A DNA stretch of 64,000 nucleotides from Eremothecium cymbalariae DBVPG#7215. Taxonomy: Eukaryota; Ascomycota; Saccharomycetes; Saccharomycetales; Saccharomycetaceae. The stretch lies in assembly GCF_000235365.1 (NCBI RefSeq), contig NC_016452.1:1226001-1290000 (forward strand). The letters run 5' to 3'. The notes under the pieces are model-generated. The model was not told where the DNA came from and searched no databases. It saw only the letters and a program-made list of their open reading frames with translations. The position numbers and the translations under genes are program-made. This document shows, one piece after another, positions 7,504-18,595 of this stretch (within the stretch, counting starts at the first letter, position 1; each line of letters begins with the position of its first letter).

Positions 7504-10425
7504 ATGTTGAAACGTAAATCGCCTAACAGGAGTAGCCTACAGGTGCAGATGCGGCGCGCTAGTGAAGAGACTAAGGGTCTTCAAAAGCCACATGTTATCC
7601 AGCGTGGGTTTTACAAGCGGGTTTCTCCATTGAGTTCACCTAATGGGGTTGTTAATAATGTTGAGTATATTATTTCTGCAGAGTTTGACAACAAGCAAGG
7701 CCCTGTTATTAAGCACCAGTATCCCAAGAATTTGCCAGGATTTAAGAATGTGAATTCTTCTTTGTCAAACTTAGCTGGTCTTATGATTCCGAATGGCATA
7801 GAGAATAAACCTGGTGAGTCAGACTTCACAACTTTTATATTATACAAAGATAGGTATACCCAATCTTTTCTGTTGTTCCCCTCTGATCAAGGAAGAAGCC
7901 CAGTCAAATATTCCAATGATTCTGCTGGTCGGTTTCCGCGTTCGCCATCACGACTGGAGTCGGTGATCTTGGAAGAAGATGAAAGTGCAAGTAGTTCCAG
8001 TGGTCAATCCATTCCAATACAGTTAAAGGAGATCCCTTTGTTTTTCATTAATGTGGTTCATGCTAAAATTGACACCAGCAATGAGCGTGGAGCTATTATA
8101 AAGTCTGTTGCGGTGGGATCGCTGCTTCAGAATTTTTTTATTTTCAAGCCGCTTCTAATGATGACATTAGGTGAATATATTAAGACCCCGAATATTCAGA
8201 TTCTTGTGGAATGCTTTAATATGATTAATAGTCTGGATCTATCCTTAATGAATCGTATTCACTCAAACAAAGTTCTTCAAAATATATTGAATTCCATCAA
8301 TAATGAAGATATTATTAATGAAATCTTTGATCTAAAAGAAAAATCTTTGAAGAAGATTCTCAGGCTGGAAGAATTGCCTGAAAGGGATCAAAACGGTAAC
8401 TCCATCACCTTCAAGCAAGGTTGCATGGTGTATCACTTTGATTCATTTATTCCTAGTGTATTGCCATCTCATTTTACAAAGATCCCTTTACAGGTTGACC
8501 TTATAAAATATAATGCTATTAAACTAAACATTAACTACAAGGATCATGTGTTAAAGTTTTTGACTGAATTTATTCCAAAAATTGCTCAGCTGCCGAGGTC
8601 TGATCCTTCTTGGAGATTGATAGTTAATTCAACAAATTTGACGAAGGATAGTTTGTGTCAGTTTGTCCTCGCATTATCCAACTTTATTAGCGCATTCGAC
8701 GATCACTACTTTCATAACTCTTTGGTTATAATATTTCCATATATGGATATATCGATGATTGATGAGCTACGTAACGAGTTTTCAGTTCAGAAATCTGGCA
8801 ACTTTTTCTCAATTATAGGTGTTTCGAATCCGATATTTGAAATGCAAAAAGACGTCTGGGACTTTTATTATGATTTGGATCGTGGTTCTCTCCATTCGCA
8901 GAAAACACCGCCTCCTTCTTCTACGACTGTGCCAAGTTCCAGCGGATCCCACACCACTGGGAATAGGAGCAGTGAACTTTTAATGAAAATCTTCAATAAG
9001 AACAACCATCCAAATGTGATATTAAGAAACGAGCCTTCCAAAATGGGGTTGTTGTTAAAGTTTATTCAATATATAGTACTTCAACAGCATGATAACCAGA
9101 CGGTATTGAACGTTTTTAAAAGAGTTATTATCCTACAACTGATTCATCTTTTTAGAAAGTTGAATCATGAATCCACATCTTCAATTGAAATGTTACTGAA
9201 AGATGAATACATGTTAACCTACAAAGATTTTGTTATGTTTCCAGAGTTTTTCGAGTATAGTTCACTAAAAGTTATAAGGCTGTTGTATGACTTGGAATCT
9301 TGTTTACAAGCTGTGTTCTTCCCTAAAACTCAACCAAGAGAGGTAATGAAGCGTATACTAAATGAAACTTCACGATCATTTGAAAAATTTATACAAATTT
9401 ATGTCTGTGAATAAAACAAACATGGGTAAGTTTTTAAATGTGTGCTTGAATTACCCCTTGACGCATCCTTTCGAACCTTTTGATTTAGCTCATACAGACT
9501 TCTCCAAGATCAATTTAACCCGTGTCTTAAGACATGAGATGAAACACACAGAGGCTCTCGATGGATTATGTTACGGACAGACAAACGTAATTGATTATTT
9601 TTTCTTTGGACAAAGGTTTAAGTCTGGTGTTTTACCCCTTTATTAATTAGTCCTCTGTTGGATACAACTCTAAGCGATGCAGCATCCAGTTTGCATTCGG
9701 CGCCTTCCAACTCAATCCTTTCCACCCCAAGAACTAACAGAAGTAAACAAACCTCTAATACCAAATCCAAACATGATTCAAGTGCTTCTCAGTCAGATGG
9801 TAATCTGTCAGCGATTTCAAGTATTTATGAGAATTACTGCGATAGTGAATCTGTCCATTCAGTGAAAGACAGTTCTATGTCTTTCACCAGCAGCATGCAG
9901 GATGTTACTAGCATTATTGACAGGATAAAAAAATTAACAGTCAGATTATTGATGAGAATTGAAAAACATCACATAGGTTCTATGCTTATTAATAAAAAGC
10001 TAAATCCAATGTTTCCAGTAACATATCATGCATTAAAAAGAGAACACTTCCCAGAGATCTACGCAACAAGACCAGGGGCTGCAAATAACGCGGATGATTC
10101 TCCAACCAAAGCAACGTTCGATGCAAGTGCTGATTCAATTAGTGCTGAAGCTGCCGTAGTTTCGCCTTCCCCAAAGACTACGAACTCTGAAACCAAATTA
10201 ACACCAAACAGGCACGATCTACTGCAAGAATTGCAAATGATTTCTAAAAAACAGAAATCAGCTGAAGATGAGAACCAAAATCTTAGGAACACTACCCAGT
10301 CTGTACTGAATATAGTGGAACCTTTATCAAAGTTAGAACTCGTTTCAAAATCTGAATTTAAAGTAACTCGGATTGACCATCCGCGTAACATCTCTAATAA
10401 GACCACCATAAATGAAACGTGTTAA
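7504..10425 (+). CDS. AFI1: Afi1, Arf3-interacting polarity protein, with two apparent frame breaks
   Basis: The N-terminal part (from MLKRKSPNRSS, with VEYIISAEFDNKQGPVIKHQYP at about residues 52-73) is the Afi1/DENN-like start of YOR129C, which links Arf3 to polarised growth. The ORF runs in frame 1 to a stop at 9412. It continues in frame 2 (MSVNKTNMGKFLNV to GQRFKSGVLPLY, stop at 9644), then returns to frame 1 (DTTLSDAASS to 10425). One surplus base near the A5 at 9383-9387 and one missing base near the C4 at 9635-9638 would join everything into about 970 residues, near the yeast length of 893. The tail is Ser/Thr-rich with a predicted coiled coil near the end. The gene lies between ORT1 and ADE2, as YOR128-130 do in S. 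cerevisiae. Confidence 0.82.
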
Positions 10426-10915
10426 ATATATAGTGCCTTTAATAGGGATCGGATGGACTTGATTCTACGGGATATCCGGCGCCAAGCGAAGAGCTGAAGG
10501 AGGGCTTCTTTAGTTCAAAACTGTTCTATAATTATCTGATATGATCAATCGCATGTTTCCTTCTGTCGTTCTTTGTAGCGCCATTTTCAATATTTGCTTT
10601 TGTCTAATCTTTCTTAATACCAAGTATTTATATATATATATATATCATATATCTGTATGTGTGCGGTAAGGTCTGTCTAAATAAAACTGTACTGGGCTGT
10701 TTCTAATATCTGACCATTTTATTCGTTTTCGATGATTTGAAATTTGACTCTGCTTTCTTAATTGTCTACGGATTTGCTCGAGAGTTCCCTCGAGCATCTC
10801 GAACTAATTTTATTATATATTTGTGAAGTAAAGGCCATTGCTTGTGCCACAAGTCGTAAGAGTTGAATACAGAAGGTTCGACTTCAATAGCTTGCGGCGA
10901 AAAAGGGTTCTAAAG
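10426..10915. promoter_or_regulatory. AFI1-ADE2 intergenic region with ADE2 promoter
   Basis: 490 bp between AFI1 and ADE2. It contains a TA-dinucleotide run at about 10629-10645 and a TGACTC box at 10745-10750. The open frame before the ADE2 start has no ATG. Confidence 0.5.
10745..10750 (+). promoter_or_regulatory. TGACTC (Bas1/Gcn4-type) site upstream of ADE2
   Basis: TGACTC lies 166 bp before the ADE2 start. In S. cerevisiae, Bas1-Bas2 and Gcn4 act through this hexamer to induce purine genes, including ADE2. A single hexamer is weak evidence, but gene and position fit. Confidence 0.5.
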
Positions 10916-12637
10916 ATGGATCAGAGGACAATTGGTATTTTGGGTGGAGGTCAGCTCGGGAGGATGATTGTAGAGGCAGCCAACAGATTAAACGTTAAAA
11001 CGGTTATTCTAGATGGGCCTAATTCTTCTGCCAAACAGATAAATGCAGTTGGTGCTCACGTAGATGGTTCTTATAACAATGCAGATGCTATTGCGAGGGT
11101 TGCCCAACGTTGTGATGTATTAACAGTGGAAATAGAACATGTAGATGTGAAAACACTAGAAACATTGCAGATTAAACATCCTAAATTAGAGATATACCCT
11201 ACGCCACAGACTATCAGGTTGATACAGGATAAGTTCACACAGAAAGAGCACCTTATTAAGAATGGTATTGCGGTGAGTGAATCTATTGAGATTTCCGATG
11301 CGTCCGTTAAGGCTCTTGAAGAAGTTGGCCGTAAGTTTGGGTATCCCTATATGTTGAAAGCTAAGAGGCTTGCATATGACGGTAGGGGTAATTTCGTAGT
11401 GGACAGTAAAGATCGGATTGGAGAAGCCTTACAATTATTAGGGGACAGATCATTATATGCAGAGAAGTGGGCACCATTTAGCATGGAACTTGCTGTGATG
11501 ATTGTAAGAACGATTGATGGACAGGTTCACTCATACCCTGTGGTTGAAACTATTCATCGAGAGAACATCTGTCACTTATGTTATGCTCCTGCTCGGGTTC
11601 CAGATTCAGTGAAATTTAAAGCCAAGCTTCTTGCTGAAGATGCAATTAAATCATTCCCTGGGGCTGGTATTTTCGGCGTAGAGATGTTCTATTTGCAAGA
11701 TGGGGGTTTGTTAATTAATGAAATTGCACCTAGGCCACATAATTCAGGCCACTACACTATTGAGGGCTGTGTAACTTCACAATTTGAGGCACACGTCCGT
11801 GCTATTTTAGGATTACCAATGCCCAAAGGCTTCTCGTCCTTTGCTACATCTAACACGAATGTCGTCATGTTGAATGTTCTTGGAGATTCATCTGAAAAAG
11901 ACAAAGAGCTGAAGACGTGTAGACGTGCTCTAGAAACCCCGGGTGCTTCAGTTTACTTGTACGGTAAAGAGTCCCGCCCCAAGAGAAAATTAGGTCATAT
12001 CAATATTATTGCATCTTCTATGCAGGCTGTGGAACGAAAGCTACAATATATAACCGGTGAGTCAGATTCAGCTTCAGATATTTCAGAGGATCTTCCAACC
12101 GGCACCAAAATTCCGGGTACTTCTTTGACTCCATTAGTTGGTGTCATAATGGGATCTGATTCCGATTTGCCAGTCATGAGCAAGGCGTGTGATATATTGG
12201 CTCAGTTTGGTGTGCCTTTCGAAGTGACAATTGTATCTGCACACAGAACACCGCACAGAATGTCCAAATATGCAGTTGAAGCTTCCGAAAGAGGCTTAAA
12301 GGCAATTATTGCGGGAGCAGGAGGCGCCGCACACCTACCTGGAATGGTGGCAGCTATGACGCCCGTACCTGTAATTGGTGTACCTGTAAAAGGTTCTACG
12401 TTAGATGGGGTAGATTCTTTGCATTCTATTGTCCAGATGCCTCGAGGCGTTCCTGTTGCAACCGTGGCTATTAATAACAGCACCAACGCGGCTTTGTTAG
12501 CAGTTAGAATACTCGGTGCCTGTGAGCCAAGATATCAAGATTTGATGCAGCAGTTTCTATTGAAACAAGAGCAGGAGGTTCTTGAGAAGGCTGAGAAGTT
12601 AGAAACCATAGGATACGCAGCATACTTGGACAAATGA
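10916..12637 (+). CDS. ADE2: phosphoribosylaminoimidazole carboxylase Ade2
   Basis: 573 residues, yeast Ade2 being 571. It catalyses the carboxylation of 5-aminoimidazole ribonucleotide (AIR) to carboxy-AIR in purine biosynthesis. The N-terminal two thirds is a PurK-type ATP-grasp domain ([19 protein letters not shown] at residues 7-25, [27 protein letters not shown]). The C-terminal part from about residue 408 is PurE-like ([35 protein letters not shown]). The ATG at 10916 gives [12 protein letters not shown], as in yeast; the upstream open frame has only a TTG. It is followed closely by a convergent regulator gene (53 bp). Confidence 0.97.
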   Translation: MDQRTIGILGGGQLGRMIVEAANRLNVKTVILDGPNSSAKQINAVGAHVDGSYNNADAIARVAQRCDVLTVEIEHVDVKTLETLQIKHPKLEIYPTPQTIRLIQDKFTQKEHLIKNGIAVSESIEISDASVKALEEVGRKFGYPYMLKAKRLAYDGRGNFVVDSKDRIGEALQLLGDRSLYAEKWAPFSMELAVMIVRTIDGQVHSYPVVETIHRENICHLCYAPARVPDSVKFKAKLLAEDAIKSFPGAGIFGVEMFYLQDGGLLINEIAPRPHNSGHYTIEGCVTSQFEAHVRAILGLPMPKGFSSFATSNTNVVMLNVLGDSSEKDKELKTCRRALETPGASVYLYGKESRPKRKLGHINIIASSMQAVERKLQYITGESDSASDISEDLPTGTKIPGTSLTPLVGVIMGSDSDLPVMSKACDILAQFGVPFEVTIVSAHRTPHRMSKYAVEASERGLKAIIAGAGGAAHLPGMVAAMTPVPVIGVPVKGSTLDGVDSLHSIVQMPRGVPVATVAINNSTNAALLAVRILGACEPRYQDLMQQFLLKQEQEVLEKAEKLETIGYAAYLDK

Positions 12638-12690
12638 GTTCAATTTACGTTGCTAGTTAAAGAAAAAAATAGTAATACAAATATAATTTA

Positions 12691-15261
12691 TTATCTAATT
12701 ACGTGATCTATTAATTGAATTAGTTTTTCCAGATTGGTAACTAGAATATTTCCATAGTCAGAGTTTTCAACCCTTAATATTAAAAACTGTATTGCAGTCT
12801 GTAGTTTTTTAAATATTGTTCCATGCTCCAGCATTTTTTCCAATACAGAGCATAGGACATGGTCATTAAGTTCTTCAGCAGGAATTAAGTGAAAAGGGAA
12901 TGATCCTGCAATAATTAGTTTAAGGTTATCATCAGTAGTTGCCATATCTAATGATAAGCAATTGCCGTTAGAAGTAACGAGTTTCCATTCCGAACCGACA
13001 CGGCAAACTTTTAGAAACATGTGAAATGTAAAAGCCACAATAATTAAAGTAGGAAGTAGTTCAATTAAAACACTGTCTAAAATTACTGGATATTGATTCC
13101 AGATATCAGTTGGTAGAGAAACATTGGATTTTTTCAACATGGAACCTCTCTTCTTGAATAAGCAGTCGCGTTCAAAGTTCCAATGAGGATTTCTCCGTTC
13201 ATATCGATAACCACAGTATTTCTGGTATGTAGCTTGGTTTTTAGACGTTGGAGGGTTAGAGTGTGGAAGATTTGAAAAAGTTGAAGCTGAATGAGGGTCT
13301 GGTTTAGAAACACCTGAATACATTATCACTGTCTCAGCTCTAAGTGGCGCTTGGTATGGGTGTTTTAAACCCACAGAGATATCAGGAAGAATGCCTTCTG
13401 CTAGTTCTAATAGAGATAACAGATCCAAAAGATTACTGCCATAATACAAAAGCAGTTTCATAGTAGTAATATCAAAAGTATTTATTACTCCTGATACAGC
13501 CATCTGCATTGATTCTAATGTTGGGGTATTCATGGAAGGTGACCTTAAATCGATGGATAGTTTGAGTTTATTGTAGCCTATCATTTGACAGCTTGTCGAA
13601 AGATATTCGAAAATCATTGCCATAGACAACATTTTCACATTTAAACCAAGTATTGAGAGTATCATTGTATTGCAGCAGGGACAATAATTGTAGATAGAAG
13701 AGTTGATTGCGGGTTGAACTTTCCCCAAGACTGTGACAAAATCATGCGATGATATTCCACCTTCAACCCATCTGTTGTAAGCCAAACAAAGTTGGTGTTC
13801 TATCGAGGACACAATATTATCTAATTCTAAAGTTTCTTGCATGTTGCCCTGAAAGTTTAGTGTACGTTCAACACTAAATGGTGTAAGTGTTGGTCTTAGA
13901 GGAAGTAATGTGCTTTCCAGGTTCTCAATCCGTAATTCTTCTAAAGTAGAGCACAACCAGTTACTGTTTTTTGATACAAGCCTTATCTTCTGAATCATAT
14001 AAAATATCTGAGACAATAAGTAGTAATTGTAGTTAGATATTTTTGTCGTGTGCAGTGGAGCAACTTTGATAAAGTCGAGGTATTCAATATCTTGTTCTAG
14101 ACATTTGACTACCTTCTCCGTGACAACAAGTCTAATTAACTTATCAAATATCGCTTCTACAGTTCGATTGCGACGTTTGTGTTTAAGGTAGTAATAACCG
14201 AGTAGCAGTGAACACTGAATAACAGGGAAGACACCATCCAACCTTGGCCAGTATTTTATAACCATATCCCAAAAATAGTCCACATTATAACTATCTTCTA
14301 AAGTATCAAATGGCGTAGCAGAAAGAAGCATTGCATGAACAACAGCAATGTTTGGAGTAAAGGTTAAATTCCTTAGGAGCTTATCCTTGTCTGGCAATAC
14401 CTTCAAATGAGGCTGAATATATTTTGAAAACAAATCAATAAGCCGATTCATAATATCGTCTGGCGGCAATCCAAGATACAAACCTGTATCTTTCTCAACC
14501 ACTGCTGGAACATGAGGATTTGGATGCGGTAAGCAATTAAAGGGGCCAGTGAGAGAAGGTATCGCACTCTCATAACTAAAGTTCAATGCTCGCTGTTCTG
14601 ACAGATGCACAATATTTGGAAGAGTGGTACTACCGCGGTGGCTTGATAAATTGTGTTGTTCTAAATTTAACAAAGATATATGCTGGTATCCTGCATCACG
14701 CTGCCAAACGAACTGCGCATGCTGCCAAGAAGTTTGAGTTTGCGGCTCTCTTTGAGGAAGCGGAAGCATTACATTTCCCAAGTGAGAATTAGTATGCCGG
14801 TATATCGGGGGTGGAAGAAAGGTACTCTGTATGTGGGAAAGCTGAGTCACTCCGCAATTAATGAAAGACGCCGAGGTACGACCATGATTAATTACTGGTG
14901 TTTCCCGAGGAACACTCACACAATTGGAGTTATCCAAATTAGCGATTTGCAGTGCGTTAAACGTTTGGAACGGAGACTCTTTATAACCTTGCCGATTAGT
15001 ATCGTTACTATCAATGCATGATGTTTTATTTTCAGAAGTTGCATGTTGTAATTTTTTTCTTGGCATCCTTCTGCCGCCTCTCTGCGACCGAACAAAAATG
15101 CACTTTAAACCATGATTGGCACAGTTACTGCAAACACGTTGACCATCTTCCACAACAGTCCCCCTGGTTTCTCCATCGCAACGAATCTTTCTTTTACGAC
15201 AGGCCAAACAGGCTCTTTTTGCAACCTTCCTTTTCTTGCCTGATCCCAACAGTAGCGTCAT
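12691..15261 (-). CDS. Zn2Cys6 fungal transcription factor
   Basis: 856 residues from the first ATG at 15261; the open frame upstream has only a TTG. A binuclear zinc cluster sits at about residues 18-54 with spacing C-x2-C-x6-C-x15-C-x2-C-x6-C (RACLACRKRKIRC, then CSNCANHGLKC). The x15 loop is long for this family. It is followed by a basic GGRRMPRKK linker, a Gln/Ser/His-rich low-complexity region to about 270, and a long helical region like the usual fungal regulatory middle domain. I cannot assign it to a named S. cerevisiae regulator. No target is inferable; the closest convergent neighbour, ADE2, is well conserved without it. Confidence 0.88.
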   Translation of the reverse strand: MTLLLGSGKKRKVAKRACLACRKRKIRCDGETRGTVVEDGQRVCSNCANHGLKCIFVRSQRGGRRMPRKKLQHATSENKTSCIDSNDTNRQGYKESPFQTFNALQIANLDNSNCVSVPRETPVINHGRTSASFINCGVTQLSHIQSTFLPPPIYRHTNSHLGNVMLPLPQREPQTQTSWQHAQFVWQRDAGYQHISLLNLEQHNLSSHRGSTTLPNIVHLSEQRALNFSYESAIPSLTGPFNCLPHPNPHVPAVVEKDTGLYLGLPPDDIMNRLIDLFSKYIQPHLKVLPDKDKLLRNLTFTPNIAVVHAMLLSATPFDTLEDSYNVDYFWDMVIKYWPRLDGVFPVIQCSLLLGYYYLKHKRRNRTVEAIFDKLIRLVVTEKVVKCLEQDIEYLDFIKVAPLHTTKISNYNYYLLSQIFYMIQKIRLVSKNSNWLCSTLEELRIENLESTLLPLRPTLTPFSVERTLNFQGNMQETLELDNIVSSIEHQLCLAYNRWVEGGISSHDFVTVLGKVQPAINSSIYNYCPCCNTMILSILGLNVKMLSMAMIFEYLSTSCQMIGYNKLKLSIDLRSPSMNTPTLESMQMAVSGVINTFDITTMKLLLYYGSNLLDLLSLLELAEGILPDISVGLKHPYQAPLRAETVIMYSGVSKPDPHSASTFSNLPHSNPPTSKNQATYQKYCGYRYERRNPHWNFERDCLFKKRGSMLKKSNVSLPTDIWNQYPVILDSVLIELLPTLIIVAFTFHMFLKVCRVGSEWKLVTSNGNCLSLDMATTDDNLKLIIAGSFPFHLIPAEELNDHVLCSVLEKMLEHGTIFKKLQTAIQFLILRVENSDYGNILVTNLEKLIQLIDHVIR

Positions 15262-15850
15262 AATAGGGGTAAATATGCTTGGCTTTTCCACACCAATTAA
15301 AAACGGAATCTTCAAGTCGTATATGGATCAGGATTCGTTATTTAAATATCTTCAGATAGAACGTAACTTAGCCTTGTTTTTGCGAACTCAAATTAAAGGG
15401 ATACATCATAGAATTAATATTCTAATGGCAAGCCTGTTAACTTACGAACGCCGGGATGGCTTCCCCCCACAAATGGCTGAAAAAGAATGAAGGTCATCTC
15501 TTCAACATTTCTTGCACCTTCAGGAACCAACGTAACCCAACCATTAAATTTTGCGCAGAAGAATAAAAAGCCCTTGGCTTCTTTCTAGAGTGCCACTCAG
15601 TCATTTTACTCCCAAAAATGCCAAGCTCTCAGTGCGGGGTCTTAATACTTTGCAGGATCTTTTCCTTCGAACGCCGTTCGGAAATGCGTTCGCCGCACCA
15701 GACGTCAGTTATAAGGAGCTTCTAAAGTCATGAAAAAGCTGCAACAATAGTAATCCAAAACTGGTTACACTGGATACTAGGGGACCCCGGTATACAGAAT
15801 CAGCAAACCAGCATTTTGACTGTGAAAAAGTGGCAATAGAATTATCATCA

Positions 15851-15911
<61 letters not shown>

Positions 15912-16053
15912 ACAGTTATGGAGAGCAGTAAAACTATTATCCATTTCGGTAACAAGTCCCGCAACATCCAAGAATAGATCACAGGTCCTTATCTGACCCT
16001 GGTTCATAAATTTCGATTGCGGGTAAAATACTGGGTGTCACAAGTATTTCGAA
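15262..16053. other. intergenic region with trinucleotide repeat
   Basis: 792 bp between the zinc-cluster gene and the glucosylceramide synthase gene. Two open frames on the plus strand (15236-15490 and 15551-15733) start only at TTG and look random. The main landmark is the ATT repeat described separately. Confidence 0.5.
15853..15909. repeat. (ATT)19 microsatellite
   Basis: An uninterrupted run of about 19 ATT units, preceded by a degenerate ATC run. It lies about 150 bp downstream of the glucosylceramide synthase stop codon and is probably polymorphic between strains. Confidence 0.95.
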
Positions 16054-17622
16054 TCAGAGACTCTCTGCAGTGAGGTCAGATTTAATCCTGAAAGGACTAT
16101 TTCGCCAATTGATTACTGATCCAGATATTGCTTTGATCCAGATAGGAAAGGCTAGAAGCTCGCGGGCAAACCAATAATACAGCCAATCGTAAAATTCTCT
16201 GTGATGGGAATTTTTGGGCAAGAAGGTTGGGATATCTGTGGCGTGGTTCTTCGAACTAAGAGGCAACTTTAATTCCATCAAGGTAAGTGCCAAGGTGTTA
16301 TACTGGACTCTATCCATATAGCACCATATAATCATATGTGCCACGAACCAGAAAAAGCCGAATACACTTGGGTTAAAACTCCTAAACAGGAGTCTAGGAA
16401 TGCCATAGGAGCCCATAATTCCGATTACTATGCTTTCGGTTGTAGGTTCCAAAAAGGTAGCGGCAACCACCATGTATCTACGTACACGAAGCCATCTTAC
16501 ACGGCGATCAACGTAACTTTGAAGACCATTTTCTTGGGCATCGAATACGAGAGGCTGGATGACGCAATGGCCAGTCATACCGGTTCGCCCGCCAAGCATA
16601 TTCCATAACGCAGTGCCGATCATGTTATCTTCACCGATGTATCTGCTAAAAAATTCAATTCCGTGACTGTGCTGTTGCTGCATCTCGCCGCTGATCGTCT
16701 GCTCAACGAAGCCACCATCAGACCACTTCAGTTCCATATACTCTTCATGCGTATGTGTTATAAAATTTCCAGACTTTAGAGAATTTTGTCTGGCGCAATG
16801 GATAACCTCTCTCCCATGAAACGGATGTGACGCTCTATTACCTTCAGCAATCAGGTCAACCGCTTTGTTCAACGAGCTGCGAAGATACAAGTTACTTTTG
16901 CCATTAACGCAAGGCGCAATGCTCAATTTGTTGAAGGCGACGTAGAACTTGGCATGGCTACTGAATAGAAATGCCTCCTCCAACCTGCCACTTGTGCTGG
17001 CAGGGTTTAAACTGACTCCAAGGGGAATGTGATGGGTCAATATTACTTTTTTTCTCGTCCTACGACCATTGTCCAAAGATCTAGTTAAACTGATGACGCT
17101 GTGCCTTAAGGTGCTTGGTGAACACCACACATTTGAATCTAGAACCCAGATAATATCGTGACTCGCGCTTCGATACCCTTTAGCCAGGTTGTTCACTTTG
17201 GGATTGGGCCCAAAACTATCCGACCCTACCAAAAGCTTAATATTATGATCGGGATACTTCATCAGTAAATCCTTGATTATAGGGACACATGGATCATCAA
17301 TACTCTCGACGCAAAAAATAACCTCTATCTTGCCCGAGTAATCCTGCAATATACAACTTTCCAGACATTCTTGCATAGCTGCATCAATGCCTTTACAGGG
17401 CCGTAAAATACTTACGCACTCCAACTCACCTAAGCTCGTGCATTCATCATGCCCCCCACTGTTACAAGGATTAGAGACATCAAAATTTACCAAGATCTCA
17501 TACCAACCACAGAACACCATCACCAACACTACCGCATACCATAAACACAAAATAACACAAATCCCCAAATTCAAAACCCCCCAAAAATTCATACTATTTA
17601 GACTTTCTCCGCCATCTGACAT
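16054..17622 (-). CDS. ceramide glucosyltransferase (glucosylceramide synthase, GT21)
   Basis: About 522 residues. It transfers glucose from UDP-glucose to ceramide, making glucosylceramide in the Golgi/ER membrane. An N-terminal hydrophobic anchor (NLGICVILCLWYAVVLVMVF) is followed by a family-2-like glycosyltransferase fold. Landmarks are VSILRPCKG, IEVIFCVESIDDP, WVLDSN (about residue 159), GEDNMIGTALW (about 333) and the processive-type (R/Q)xxRW as RRVRW (about 372). Two or three hydrophobic segments follow at the C-terminus. The frame extends upstream only to a TTG; ATGs are at 17622 and 17592. S. cerevisiae lacks this enzyme, whereas Kluyveromyces lactis and Lachancea species make glucosylceramide. 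The identification rests on fold and motifs. Confidence 0.87.
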   Translation of the reverse strand: MSDGGESLNSMNFWGVLNLGICVILCLWYAVVLVMVFCGWYEILVNFDVSNPCNSGGHDECTSLGELECVSILRPCKGIDAAMQECLESCILQDYSGKIEVIFCVESIDDPCVPIIKDLLMKYPDHNIKLLVGSDSFGPNPKVNNLAKGYRSASHDIIWVLDSNVWCSPSTLRHSVISLTRSLDNGRRTRKKVILTHHIPLGVSLNPASTSGRLEEAFLFSSHAKFYVAFNKLSIAPCVNGKSNLYLRSSLNKAVDLIAEGNRASHPFHGREVIHCARQNSLKSGNFITHTHEEYMELKWSDGGFVEQTISGEMQQQHSHGIEFFSRYIGEDNMIGTALWNMLGGRTGMTGHCVIQPLVFDAQENGLQSYVDRRVRWLRVRRYMVVAATFLEPTTESIVIGIMGSYGIPRLLFRSFNPSVFGFFWFVAHMIIWCYMDRVQYNTLALTLMELKLPLSSKNHATDIPTFLPKNSHHREFYDWLYYWFARELLAFPIWIKAISGSVINWRNSPFRIKSDLTAESL

Positions 17623-17964
17623 CACAACCTTGATTTCTCGTACACAAATTGCTTTTGCTGCGGGATAGATTGCCACTACCCACTGTAAACTACAGTCTAT
17701 CGAGACTAATATAGTGCAGTCTAAGCCACTCAAATATTTGCTCGAAGGATATCTTTAAAATCACTTACCAAGAAAAAACTTTGGAAGCACATGGTCTTCT
17801 GATTACATATGCCAAGAACGAAAAATTCAAGTGAAATTTTAGAGTTTTCTCGTGAAACTTGTTGGGAAAGGTTTTTCCTGCAAAGTATCATATCCATGGG
17901 TAGACAAAGATGGACGGTTAATCGGTAGGAGAGCCGTATCAAACAGCCGTTGAGATTTCCTAGG
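17623..17964. promoter_or_regulatory. divergent promoter, glucosylceramide synthase / SDH6
   Basis: 342 bp between divergent start codons. Open frames in it begin at TTG only. No regulatory motif could be named with confidence. Confidence 0.4.
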
Positions 17965-18204
17965 ATGGTAAGGAGATTAAGTGGTTTGCAGAGAGAGGTG
18001 CTACACCTATACCGGCGCAGCATTAGGGTAGCGTACAACAAGTCTTCAGATAGTCGGCCACATTTTGTTAGTTTTATTAGAAAGGAGTTTGCAAAGTATA
18101 GAGATGTGCCTAAGAAGGACTTCAATACGATTGAGTATCTGATAAGGATTGGGCATAAGAAAGTAGATACGTATTCCTCTCCCGAGTTGAAGGATATTCA
18201 TTGA
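17965..18204 (+). CDS. SDH6: succinate dehydrogenase assembly factor Sdh6 (SDHAF1)
   Basis: A 79-residue LYR-family protein of the mitochondrial matrix. It helps insert iron-sulfur clusters into the Sdh2 subunit of complex II. The sequence RLSGLQREVLHLYRRSIR carries the LYR motif near residues 14-16. Also visible are FIRKEFAKYRDVPKKDFNTI and an end PELKDIH, which parallels S. cerevisiae Sdh6 (YDR379C-A, ending PELTNIH). The ATG at 17965 is preferred to an upstream TTG. RGA1/RGA2 is next door, as YDR379C-A and YDR379W are in S. cerevisiae. Confidence 0.93.
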   Translation: MVRRLSGLQREVLHLYRRSIRVAYNKSSDSRPHFVSFIRKEFAKYRDVPKKDFNTIEYLIRIGHKKVDTYSSPELKDIH

Positions 18205-18595
18205 ATGTGTAACGAGTTGGATACTGAAGTGTGTATATAGTAGATATGAAAATTTCAGGAATTCTGAGGTTTGACTCGGCAGTCTAGACGGTTAGTTGTA
18301 ATTGGGAATCGATCTCTGCCGATTTTTTGATGTGGAATCTTAATGGATGGTTAGGCTTTGGTTTTGAATGGGGCTAGTATTCATGCATGCCATACGTATT
18401 TGCATACGGAATAGGAGTGTTCGCGTTAGTTGGCCAGATACGATGATATGGGGCAGGATTTACAAAAGCATTGCGAGAATGTCCGCGAAACGGACCAAAA
18501 AGTCTACTTAAAACGATTTGCTGAAAATACATCGATTCATAAGTACAGTTTACGGTTTATTAACAATATAAGTATTTTTTGTTTATATGAACCAT
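18205..18595. other. convergent 3' region SDH6 / RGA, no gene seen
   Basis: 391 bp between two convergent stop codons. A frame at 18430-18645 starts at TTG and overlaps the RGA 3' end, so it was not accepted. Confidence 0.5.

Noticed and set aside
15777..16007. Open frame rich in Ile across the ATT repeat
   Set aside because: Produced by the trinucleotide repeat itself.
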